Assembly: GCA_003446735.1 (NCBI GenBank)
Contig: DMCJ01000109.1
Location: 1 to 12,823 of the forward strand
Direction of reading: 5' to 3'
DNA: 12,823 nucleotides
Origin: Lachnospiraceae bacterium
Lineage (GTDB): Bacteria; Bacillota; Clostridia; Lachnospirales; Lachnospiraceae
Part shown: positions 1-6,484 of the stretch, piece after piece
Layout of the letters: each line of letters starts with the position of its first letter
How positions within the stretch are numbered: the stretch's first letter is position 1
The notes under the pieces: generated by a model
Told to the model about the DNA's origin: nothing
The model's input: only the letters and a program-made list of their open reading frames with translations
The model's database searches: none
Position numbers and translations under genes: made by a program

Positions 1-123
1 AAAGCGATAAAGGATTATATATTAGAGCAGTCCGAAAAGCAGAGGATGAAGAGACGTACCTTAAATACCCAGAATCTTAATTCGGGTGTCTCTGATCTGG
101 ATGACGGCGATCTTGATTCATAA
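1..123 (+). CDS. 3' end of an unidentified gene (partial, enters from left edge)
   Basis: Frame 1 is open from the first base to a TAA at 121-123 and encodes a 40-residue C-terminal tail. The tail is rich in charged residues: a basic stretch (KQRMKRR) is followed by an acidic end (SDLDDGDLDS), which suggests a disordered, solvent-exposed terminus. No domain is visible, so the product cannot be named. In several Gram-positive genomes the folate genes lie downstream of tilS-hpt-ftsH, so an FtsH tail is possible, but nothing in these residues proves it. The gene ends 19 bases before folC on the same strand and may be co-transcribed with it. Confidence 0.65.
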   Translation, partial: KAIKDYILEQSEKQRMKRRTLNTQNLNSGVSDLDDGDLDS

Positions 124-142
124 CAGGATCATAGAATAAAAG

Positions 143-1462
143 ATGACTGACAGGGAATTTGAGGATCATATATATGATCTTAAAAGTCGCGGCAGTATAA
201 TGGGGCTTTCCAGGATCAGAGCGCTTTTAAAAGCACTCGGGGACCCACAGGATGACATACGCGTCATTCATATAGCCGGAACGAACGGCAAAGGAAGTGT
301 GCTTGCCATGTGCGAAAGTATCCTGTCAAAAGCAGGATATAAAGTGGGAAGTTTTTCTTCTCCGGCTCTTTTAAATGATAAAGACAGTATCAGATTCTGT
401 CAGAAAAGTATTCCCGCAAAGACTTATCGGGGGTATTTTGAAAAGATCGATGAGATCGGAGAGGCTGAAGAATGCACCTTTTTTGAATGTCTGACAGCGG
501 TGTCATTTATGTATTTTAAGGACAAAAAAGCCGATGTTGTGATCCTTGAATGCGGTATGGGCGGAAGAGACGATTCCACCAATGTGATAAAAAGGCCCGT
601 CATGTCCGTTATAACGTCCATATCCATGGACCATTCGGATGTCCTTGGTAAAACACTTCCGGAGATCGCGGATGTTAAATGTGGGATCATTAAAAATGAC
701 AGTGTTGTCGTTTCAGCTCCGCAGGTTGAAGAAGTAAAAGAAGTCATCGTAAGGGCGGCTGAGGAAAAGGACTGTGAGATAGTATTTGCGAAAGCGGCCG
801 AAAAGAGCAAAGGAACAAAAGAGGTAAGGCCGGGCGGATATTTAAAGGTTTCTTATTCAGATGATCCTGCGAAAGGAAGGTATGAACACAGGCTGTCACT
901 TACGGGGGATTATCAGCTTATAAATGCCGGAGTAGTGTTTAAGGTAGTTGAAAAGTTAAGGGAAGCCGGATTTACGATCTCTGAAGATGCCGTGGATAAA
1001 GGCCTTTCAGAAACAAGATGGCCGGGAAGATTTGAGTGTATATCAAAGAAACCTCTTGTCTATTGTGACGGCGCTCATAATGTGGCCGGAGCGAAGGCTC
1101 TCAGAAAGACAATAGAGAGAGACCTTAAGGGAAAGAGACTCATCTTTGTCATGGGTGTATTTAAAGATAAGGATTATGAGGGCATAGCGGCTGCAACCTG
1201 CGATATGGCGGAGAGTGTCATAACCATAAAGGCACCGGGTCCCCGGGGGCTTGATTCTTATGAGCTTGCGGGTACGGTACTTAAATTTAATAAAAATGTG
1301 ACGGCTGCCGGGAGTGTTGAAGAAGCGTGTGAACTTGCACTTCTTCTTGCGCGTACCGACGGAGTGATAGTCGCATTCGGGTCACTGTCATACCTGTCAC
1401 TTTTCACAGAATGCATGACTAAGAGCAGTATGACAAAGACCAAAACTATAAACAGGAAGTAG
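143..1462 (+). CDS. folC: Bifunctional folylpolyglutamate synthase / dihydrofolate synthase
   Basis: This ATP-dependent cytoplasmic Mur-ligase-family enzyme joins glutamate to dihydropteroate and extends the polyglutamate tail of folates. The 439 residues are full length for FolC. The P-loop AGTNGKGS is at about residues 45-52. FFECLTA (about 113-119) and CGMGGRDDSTNV (about 137-148) follow, then the ITSISMDHSDVLG motif with DVKCGIIK, whose first Lys (about K179) is the position carbamoylated in the family. WPGRFE and DGAHN mark the C-terminal domain. The ATG at 143 gives the usual N-terminal helix before the P-loop; upstream there is only a weak CAGGA at 124-128. It is the first recognisable gene of the folate run, and its stop lies 7 bases before the folE start. 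No second folC is present, so it probably serves both reactions (inference). Confidence 0.96.
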   Translation: MTDREFEDHIYDLKSRGSIMGLSRIRALLKALGDPQDDIRVIHIAGTNGKGSVLAMCESILSKAGYKVGSFSSPALLNDKDSIRFCQKSIPAKTYRGYFEKIDEIGEAEECTFFECLTAVSFMYFKDKKADVVILECGMGGRDDSTNVIKRPVMSVITSISMDHSDVLGKTLPEIADVKCGIIKNDSVVVSAPQVEEVKEVIVRAAEEKDCEIVFAKAAEKSKGTKEVRPGGYLKVSYSDDPAKGRYEHRLSLTGDYQLINAGVVFKVVEKLREAGFTISEDAVDKGLSETRWPGRFECISKKPLVYCDGAHNVAGAKALRKTIERDLKGKRLIFVMGVFKDKDYEGIAAATCDMAESVITIKAPGPRGLDSYELAGTVLKFNKNVTAAGSVEEACELALLLARTDGVIVAFGSLSYLSLFTECMTKSSMTKTKTINRK

Positions 1463-1469
1463 ACAAAAA

Positions 1470-2030
1470 GTGGATAAGGAAAAGATCAAAAAAGCAGTCG
1501 AGCTCCTTTTGGAGGGGATAGGCGAGGATAAGGAAAGGGAAGGATTAAAGGATACTCCCGACAGGATCGCAAGGATGTACGAAGAGCTTTTTGCGGGAAT
1601 GGGCGAGGATGCAGCTGTTCATCTTGGTAAGACATTTACGAGTTCGCACAGCGGGATGGTCCTTGAGAAGGATATTACTTTTTATTCCATGTGCGAGCAT
1701 CATATGCTTCCATTTTTCGGTAAGGCGCATGTGGCTTATATTCCTGACGGCAAAGTCGTCGGGCTTTCAAAGATCGCAAGGACTGTTGAGGTATTTGCCA
1801 GAAGGCTTCAGATACAGGAACAGATGGGCGATCAGATCGCCGAAGCGCTCATGAATGACTTAGGAGCAAAGGGAGCGATGGTCATGCTTGAGGCTGAGCA
1901 CACTTGTATGACGATGAGAGGAATAAAAAAGCCGGGGAGTAAGACGGTAACTATAGCTGCAAAAGGAGCTTTTGACACGGATGTCACTTTGCGTGATGAG
2001 TTCTATAAGGCCCTTTCGGCCGGCAGCTGA
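1470..2030 (+). CDS. folE: GTP cyclohydrolase I (type IA)
   Basis: It converts GTP to 7,8-dihydroneopterin triphosphate, the first committed step of pterin and folate synthesis, as a cytoplasmic homodecamer that uses zinc. The 186 residues match the compact bacterial form. The zinc ligands are visible as C75 and H78 in CEHH, and C146 in HTCMTMRG; H77 and H144 correspond to conserved active-site histidines. LKDTPDRIARMYEELF (about 26-41) and VVGLSKIARTVEVFARRLQIQE (split by the substrate pocket, about 96-117) are family hallmarks. The start is GTG at 1470, supported by AGGAAG at 1454-1459, ten bases upstream and overlapping the folC stop. A GCYH-IA product needs later removal of its phosphates, and the next gene is a candidate for that step. 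Confidence 0.97.
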   Translation: MDKEKIKKAVELLLEGIGEDKEREGLKDTPDRIARMYEELFAGMGEDAAVHLGKTFTSSHSGMVLEKDITFYSMCEHHMLPFFGKAHVAYIPDGKVVGLSKIARTVEVFARRLQIQEQMGDQIAEALMNDLGAKGAMVMLEAEHTCMTMRGIKKPGSKTVTIAAKGAFDTDVTLRDEFYKALSAGS

Positions 2031-2071
2031 TCTTATCCGGATGACTGCTGAAATCACAAAAAAGGAACAGG

Positions 2072-2087
2072 AATATATTTATATATT
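2072..2087 (+). repeat. AT-only inverted repeat filling the RBS-start spacer of the HD gene
   Basis: A perfect 6-bp inverted repeat, AATATA and TATATT with loop TTTA, fills the bases between AAGGAACAGG (2062-2071) and the ATG at 2088. The linear spacing from AAGGA to the ATG is 21 bases, far longer than at other starts here, and folding of the hairpin would shorten it. The stem contains only A-U pairs, so it is weak. It could instead be a simple AT-rich stretch, or include a -10-like element (TATATT 2082-2087), although no TTGACA-like -35 is evident upstream. This 57-base gap (2031-2087) is the longest in the forward gene run. Confidence 0.4.
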
Positions 2088-2597
2088 ATGGGAATGTATG
2101 AAAGCCGCGAGAGCATGCAAAGAGTAAACAGGATACTCTTTAATACGTCTTATCGCAGATATGTAAGAAAGATAGAAGAATATGAGGTTGACAGGGAGTT
2201 CTGCAAGCACGACATGAACCATTTTCTGGATGTGGCGCGTATTGCTCATCTTATGAACTTAGAGTCGGATAATCCGATGAAAAAGGAATGGATATATGCT
2301 GCAGCGCTTCTTCATGATATAGGCCGGTTTGTGCAATATGAGGATGGGACCGATCATGCCGAGGCCAGTGCGGACCTGGCAATGGACCTTTTAGAAGATG
2401 CCGGATTTACGGGGAAGGAGATAAGGATAATCTCCGATGCCATAAGATATCACAGGGATAAGAGGGTTAAAGAGGATAAGGGACTTCCCGGGATCTTATA
2501 CAGGGCTGACAAGTCCAGCAGACGCTGTTATCTGTGTCCTATGGAAGCCAGATGTGACTGGAAAAAGAAGAAAAAGAATTTCACCCTGGAAATCTGA
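2088..2597 (+). CDS. HD-domain phosphohydrolase in the folate operon
   Basis: This small (169 aa) cytoplasmic metal-dependent HD-superfamily protein has no established substrate. Visible ligands are H41 and H45 in KHDMNHFLDVARIAHL, the H76-D77 pair in LLHDIGR, H90 in DHAEAS, H122 in RYHRDK and D141 in YRADKSS, enough for a mono- or binuclear metal site. After the HD core, C147, C150 and C156 form a CxxC-x5-C cluster that may bind zinc, followed by a WKKKKKN basic tail. The position between folE and folP suggests a role in pterin phosphate removal (inference): archaeal MptB, an HD protein, acts on dihydroneopterin cyclic phosphate, and bacterial FolE pathways need a dihydroneopterin triphosphate hydrolase. 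ATG 2088 is the likeliest start, with ATG 2094 as an alternative. The Shine-Dalgarno AAGGA at 2062-2066 is unusually far away. Confidence 0.88.
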   Translation: MGMYESRESMQRVNRILFNTSYRRYVRKIEEYEVDREFCKHDMNHFLDVARIAHLMNLESDNPMKKEWIYAAALLHDIGRFVQYEDGTDHAEASADLAMDLLEDAGFTGKEIRIISDAIRYHRDKRVKEDKGLPGILYRADKSSRRCYLCPMEARCDWKKKKKNFTLEI

Positions 2598-2622
2598 ATT
2601 CGCGGCAGGACTGCCACAGTAC

Positions 2623-2628
2623 GGAGAG
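2623..2628 (+). promoter_or_regulatory. Ribosome binding site that fixes the folP start
   Basis: GGAGAG lies 6 bases before ATG 2635. The folP frame stays open upstream, with a GTG at 2554, but that longer version would overlap the HD gene and add 27 residues without family resemblance. The product starting at 2635 begins MKIGQRSFD, as DHPS proteins usually do, so the downstream start is chosen. Confidence 0.75.
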
Positions 2629-2634
2629 CATTTA

Positions 2635-3441
2635 ATGAAGATAGGTCAAAGATCCTTTGACGATGACCATACGTATGTGATGGGAATCTTAAATATGACA
2701 CCCGATTCATTTTCGGATGGCGGAAGATATAACGAGCTTGACATCGCACTAAAAAGAGTCGGCCGGATGCTTGATGAAGGGGCCGATATCATAGATATAG
2801 GCGGAGAATCAACAAGGCCGGGAGCCGAAGTCGTTCCGGCGGATGTTGAGATATCCCGCGTTGTCCCTGTTATAGAAGCGATAAGGAAAAATTTTGATGT
2901 TCCCATTTCGCTTGATACTTATAAAGGCGAGGTTGCCCTCGAAGGCATAAAGGCCGGAGCAGACATGATAAATGATGTCTGCGGGCTTGAATATGATGAT
3001 AAGATGGCTGATGTCGTGGCCGGGGCTGATGTGGCCTATTGCCTTTGCTATCAGCGTGAAAAGGTTTATAAGGATATTCTTTCCGAGATGGTCAGGGATA
3101 TAGAGGAAAGCCTGGAAAAAGCCATGTCAAAGGGAATATCTGCTGAGCGGATCTGCATAGACCCCGGGATCGGCTTTAATAAGACATATGAGGAGAATCT
3201 GCTTATCTTAAAAAGGATAGATGTCCTGCATACTTTCGGGGTGCCCGTGCTCCTTGGAACTTCAAGAAAATCCTTTATTGGAAAGGCGCTCGATGTTCCG
3301 GTAAATGAGAGGATGGCAGGGACGCTCGCGACTACGGTAAGCGCAGTCTTAAACGGTGTAAGGTTTGTAAGGGTACACGATATAAAGGAAAATGTTCAGG
3401 CTATAAAACTGATAGAGGAAATAAGGAACGTAAAAGGGTGA
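2635..3441 (+). CDS. folP: Dihydropteroate synthase
   Basis: It condenses 6-hydroxymethyl-7,8-dihydropterin pyrophosphate with p-aminobenzoate to give 7,8-dihydropteroate, and is the sulfonamide target. The 268 residues form a standard TIM-barrel DHPS. Motifs are GILNMTPDSFSDGG (17-30), DIGGESTRPGA (54-64), SLDTYK (92-97), MINDVCGLEYD (111-121), CIDPGIGFNKTYEENL (174-189), the LGTSRKSFIG loop (207-216) with K212, and RVHDI (246-250). One oddity is the usual Met-His pair around residue 138, which reads Cys-Tyr (CLCYQR). The ATG at 2635 is set by the ribosome site just upstream. The stop overlaps the folBK start by four bases (GTGA), which suggests translational coupling. Confidence 0.96.
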   Translation: MKIGQRSFDDDHTYVMGILNMTPDSFSDGGRYNELDIALKRVGRMLDEGADIIDIGGESTRPGAEVVPADVEISRVVPVIEAIRKNFDVPISLDTYKGEVALEGIKAGADMINDVCGLEYDDKMADVVAGADVAYCLCYQREKVYKDILSEMVRDIEESLEKAMSKGISAERICIDPGIGFNKTYEENLLILKRIDVLHTFGVPVLLGTSRKSFIGKALDVPVNERMAGTLATTVSAVLNGVRFVRVHDIKENVQAIKLIEEIRNVKG

Positions 3442-4265
3442 GAGACAGGATAAACTTAAAAGGCATAGAATGCTTTGCATATCACGGAGTGTATGAAGAA
3501 GAGAGGATAAACGGGCAGAATTTTTTTGTCGATGCCACTCTTTTTCTGGATACGAGAGAGGCGGGGAGAAGCGATAACTTAAGCCTTTCGGTGGATTATG
3601 CCGCCCTTGCGGTTTTTATAAAGGAATATGTCGAGGAGCATGAATTTAAACTCCTTGAGGCTTTGGCGGAAGGGCTTGCAAGAGCTATCCTCATCAAATA
3701 TCATAAGGCGGAAAAACTTGTCCTTACCATACATAAACCGGAAGCGGGCATACCTGTTCCGTTTAATGACGTTAGTGTCACAATCGAAAGAAGATGGCAT
3801 GAAGCATATGTTGCGTTCGGCTCAAGTCTCGGCGATAAGGAGGGTCAGATAAATAAAGCCCTCGAGGAGCTCGCCGGAAAAGCGGATATATACGTACATA
3901 CTGTGTCAGATCTTATGACAAGCAGCCCCTATGGAGGAGTGGCAAAAGAGGAATTTGTCAACGGTGTTGTAAAGATAAAGACGCTGCTTACGCCCGAAGA
4001 GCTTTTAAGCGTACTGCACGATATAGAAGATTCTCTGGGAAGGACCAGAGAGATAAGGTGGGGAGATCGAACATTAGATCTGGACATCATATTTTATGAC
4101 AAGCTTGTCACCGAGGATGAATATCTGACAATACCGCATCCTGATATGAAGAACAGGGACTTTGTTTTAAAGCCCATGGCCGAGATCGCGCCGGGGCTTG
4201 TACATCCCGTTTATTTAAAGACTATGAGAGATATGCTTACGGAGCTTACCGGGAGAACGAAATAA
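3438..4265 (+). CDS. folBK: FolB-FolK fusion: dihydroneopterin aldolase / HPPK
   Basis: One 275-residue polypeptide carries two consecutive folate enzymes. Residues 1-118 are dihydroneopterin aldolase, which cleaves dihydroneopterin to 6-hydroxymethyl-dihydropterin and glycolaldehyde: YHGVYEEER with catalytic-type E21/E22, DY at 53-54, KLLEALAE with E74, and K100 in HKPEAGIP. Residues 122-275 are 6-hydroxymethyl-dihydropterin pyrophosphokinase: YVAFGSSLGD, PYGGVAKEEFVNGVV, LGRTREIRWGDRTLDLDI with the metal-binding pair D214/D216, and IPHPDMKNRDFVLKPMAEIAP (split across 232-252). Almost no linker separates the domains. The GTG start at 3438 overlaps the folP stop, with AAGGA at 3423-3427 as ribosome site. 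Such fusions are known in Firmicutes, so this is expected, and product channelling into FolP is plausible. Confidence 0.95.
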   Translation: MRDRINLKGIECFAYHGVYEEERINGQNFFVDATLFLDTREAGRSDNLSLSVDYAALAVFIKEYVEEHEFKLLEALAEGLARAILIKYHKAEKLVLTIHKPEAGIPVPFNDVSVTIERRWHEAYVAFGSSLGDKEGQINKALEELAGKADIYVHTVSDLMTSSPYGGVAKEEFVNGVVKIKTLLTPEELLSVLHDIEDSLGRTREIRWGDRTLDLDIIFYDKLVTEDEYLTIPHPDMKNRDFVLKPMAEIAPGLVHPVYLKTMRDMLTELTGRTK

Positions 4266-5315
4266 GTGGCTAAGAAAAAGAAGAAAATGAAAGATACGGT
4301 AAAGAAAGCCCTGGGAATAAGTGTTTTTGTCCTTATCCTGGGCGGGATCATGCTGTCTGTCATTCTGGACAACAGGGCATATATAAATCCTGACACGTAT
4401 GTCGGAAATACGGCCGGGAATCTGAATAACGGAGGAAAATTCTGCGATACCGAGAAAAAGGTATTCTTTTCAAATGCTTATGACAACGGTTCATTATATA
4501 TCATGAACCCGGATGAGACCGGCCTTAAGCGGGTATCGGGTATAAGGGCCTCCTATATAAATGCCGATGAGCATTTTGTCTATTTTGAGTCAAATGACTT
4601 ATCTGCGGCTTCGGGGCTCGGCGGACTGGCCGTTCCCTCCATCGGTATCTTCAAGATGAACCACGGAGGCGGAAAGAGCGGGAACATCGTCAGGGAAAAT
4701 GTCCGCGGGCTGACTCTTATAGGAAACAATATCTATTACGTCAAAGATACCAAGGAAACCGGGATCACCTTTAATTCCATGGATGTAAACAAAAAGGAGG
4801 AAATGCTGCTCCTTAAGCAGGAAGTAAATCCCGGATGCACTGACGGAAGAAACATATATTTTACGAATTTTGACACGGATATGGGGCTGTACCGGTACGA
4901 TGTCACCACCGGCGGGATGTCGATGCTAACGGCCGAAAAGGCGTACAATCCGCAGATACAGGGCGAATATATTTATTATATGGATATAGCGGATGACTAT
5001 CATATCTGCAGGATGAAGATGTCTGATGGTACGAGCGAGACTCTCGGAGATGACAGGGTTGACATGTTTTTGGTAGTCGGTGGAAAGATCTTCTATCAGA
5101 AGAGTTCGCAGGACTCACCGGCCCTTATGATAATGAATACGGACGGAAGCGGCGCATCTACGGTGATGGAGGGAGTTTATAAAGGGCTCTCGGCGGCGGG
5201 TTATTATGTTTATTTCTATACATTTAACGATGATGCCATTTATCACGTAAGTGCAGACGGGACCGGAGTAGGAGAATTTACGGCAGCAAGAGAAGCGGCC
5301 GAGAAGAACAGGTAA
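4266..5315 (+). CDS. Membrane-anchored predicted seven-bladed beta-propeller (DUF5050-like)
   Basis: The function is unknown. The 349-residue protein starts with a lysine-rich cytoplasmic stretch (MAKKKKKMKD), then one hydrophobic segment at about 17-34 with no signal-peptidase site evident, predicting an N-in, C-out anchored protein. The rest contains seven repeats, each built on an aromatic strand (VFF, VYF, IYY, IYF, IYY, IFY, VYF) beginning near residues 66, 105, 156, 197, 236, 275 and 315, and followed by a strand ending in turns such as NPDETG, NTDGSG or SADGTG. Spacing is 39-41 residues, except the second blade, which has a Gly/Ser-rich insertion. This pattern fits the DUF5050/TolB-like propeller group. 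The GTG start directly abuts the folBK stop, with GGGAG at 4251-4255. Ligand binding or cell-surface sensing is possible but unproven. Confidence 0.85.
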   Translation: MAKKKKKMKDTVKKALGISVFVLILGGIMLSVILDNRAYINPDTYVGNTAGNLNNGGKFCDTEKKVFFSNAYDNGSLYIMNPDETGLKRVSGIRASYINADEHFVYFESNDLSAASGLGGLAVPSIGIFKMNHGGGKSGNIVRENVRGLTLIGNNIYYVKDTKETGITFNSMDVNKKEEMLLLKQEVNPGCTDGRNIYFTNFDTDMGLYRYDVTTGGMSMLTAEKAYNPQIQGEYIYYMDIADDYHICRMKMSDGTSETLGDDRVDMFLVVGGKIFYQKSSQDSPALMIMNTDGSGASTVMEGVYKGLSAAGYYVYFYTFNDDAIYHVSADGTGVGEFTAAREAAEKNR

Positions 5316-5321
5316 GAGAGA

Positions 5322-6446
5322 ATGGAATTAACGGATCTTAGAAAAGAAATTGACACTATTGACAGTGAGATAGTAAGGCTGTTTAAAGAAAGGCTTAAAA
5401 TAAGCAGGGCCGTAGCGGAATATAAGATCGAAAACGGCAGGAAAGTCTTTGATAAGGCAAGGGAAGACGAAAAGATACGTACGCTTACATCTTATGGTGA
5501 AGATAAGTTTGAAAAGCGTGCTTTAGAGGAATTTTTCAGGCAGATCATGGCTGTCAGCCGAAAGATCCAGTACAGGATAATGACCGAAAGAGGCAATATA
5601 GCCGGGACTGCATTTATTCCCGTGGATGAACTTTATGACGGAGATGTCAGAGTTGTTTTCCAGGGTGCCGAGGGTGCATATTCCCAGGCTGCGATGAATA
5701 AGTATTTCAAGGGAAATATAAAGAGCGGCCATGTTGATACGTTCAGGGATGCCATGGTGGCGATAGAGGAGGGAAGCGCGGATTTTGCGATCCTTCCGAT
5801 AGAAAACTCCACGGCGGGGATAGTCGGGGATATATTCGACCTTTTAGTGGAGTTTGAAAACTATATCGTCGGCGAGCAGATCATAAAGATAGAGCACTGT
5901 CTTTTGGGGGTGAAGGGCAGCAGCTTAAATGATGTAAAGAGGGTCTATTCACATCCCCAGTCGCTCATGCAGTCCCAGAAATTTATCTCGGATATGGGAT
6001 ATGAGCAGATAAGCATGCAGAATAATGCATTTGCCGCAAGGAAAGTGTCGCAGGACAACGATAAGAGCAAGGCGGCCATAGCAAGCGAATATGCGGCCGG
6101 GATATACGGGCTTGACATCCTTAAAAAGGGTGTGAACATGAACAAGGACAATTCCACCCGCTTTATCGTTGTTACCAACAGAAAGATATTCATGAAAAAT
6201 GCGGGGAAGATAAGCATCTGCTTTGAACTTCCTCATGAGAGCGGCTCTTTGTACCGGATCCTGTCTCATTTTATCTATAATGATCTGAACATGACGAAGA
6301 TAGAGAGCAGACCCATAGCGGAGCGGAGTTTTGAATACAGATTTTTTGTGGACTTTGAGGGAAACCTTGAGGACTCTGCGGTTAAGAATGCGCTAAGAGG
6401 CTTAAGAGACGAGGCAAAGAATTTAAAGGTCCTTGGGAACTACTGA
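5322..6446 (+). CDS. pheA: Bifunctional chorismate mutase / prephenate dehydratase (P-protein)
   Basis: It converts chorismate to prephenate and then phenylpyruvate, the committed steps to phenylalanine. The 374 residues hold three domains in order. An AroQ-type chorismate mutase occupies about 1-90 (LRKEIDTIDSEIVRLFKER, K35, the FDKAREDEKI segment, FFRQIM). The prephenate dehydratase spans about 109-285: FQGAEGAYSQ, LPIENSTAGIV, YSHPQSL, and NSTRF (277-281) with the essential Thr279. A C-terminal ACT regulatory domain at about 297-374 has SGSLY (307-311) and IESRP (327-331), which predicts feedback inhibition by phenylalanine. Six bases separate the ATG from the preceding stop, so the gene is very probably in the same transcript as the folate genes. 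It uses chorismate, also the precursor of the p-aminobenzoate consumed by FolP. Confidence 0.96.
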   Translation: MELTDLRKEIDTIDSEIVRLFKERLKISRAVAEYKIENGRKVFDKAREDEKIRTLTSYGEDKFEKRALEEFFRQIMAVSRKIQYRIMTERGNIAGTAFIPVDELYDGDVRVVFQGAEGAYSQAAMNKYFKGNIKSGHVDTFRDAMVAIEEGSADFAILPIENSTAGIVGDIFDLLVEFENYIVGEQIIKIEHCLLGVKGSSLNDVKRVYSHPQSLMQSQKFISDMGYEQISMQNNAFAARKVSQDNDKSKAAIASEYAAGIYGLDILKKGVNMNKDNSTRFIVVTNRKIFMKNAGKISICFELPHESGSLYRILSHFIYNDLNMTKIESRPIAERSFEYRFFVDFEGNLEDSAVKNALRGLRDEAKNLKVLGNY

Positions 6447-6467
6447 AAGATCGGCAGACGGATAAGG

Positions 6468-6474
6468 AAGGAGG
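6468..6474 (+). promoter_or_regulatory. Perfect Shine-Dalgarno for ppx
   Basis: AAGGAGG is a full match to the anti-Shine-Dalgarno end of 16S rRNA, ten bases before ATG 6485, and it is the strongest such site in the window. It fixes the ppx start and suggests that translation of this gene restarts independently after the 38-base gap behind pheA. Confidence 0.8.
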
Positions 6475-6484
6475 CATAAGGGGT

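Noticed and set aside
424..810. Reverse-strand open frames inside folC, and similar frames opposite folP, pheA, ppk1 and others
   Set aside because: They lie fully within strongly supported genes, have no recognisable domains or ribosome sites, and reflect codon composition of the sense strand.
2074..2087. TATATT as a -10 promoter element before the HD gene
   Set aside because: No -35-like hexamer is found at a suitable distance, and AT-rich hexamers of this kind arise easily by chance.
2041..2127. 28-codon ORF starting at ATG 2041 across the folE-HD gap
   Set aside because: It has no ribosome site, no recognisable sequence, and overlaps the start of the HD gene in another frame; chance is sufficient.
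2561..2578. A/G-rich run at the end of the HD gene as a programmed frameshift creating an HD-FolP fusion
   Set aside because: The folP frame is +1 relative to the HD frame and the run is not a classic slippery heptamer. The HD stop and the folP ribosome site are both well placed for separate proteins, and the lysine-rich tail looks like the normal end of the family.
2554..2634. A longer folP beginning at GTG 2554
   Set aside because: It overlaps the HD gene and adds 27 residues unlike DHPS N-termini. ATG 2635 has a well-placed ribosome site and gives the family's usual start.
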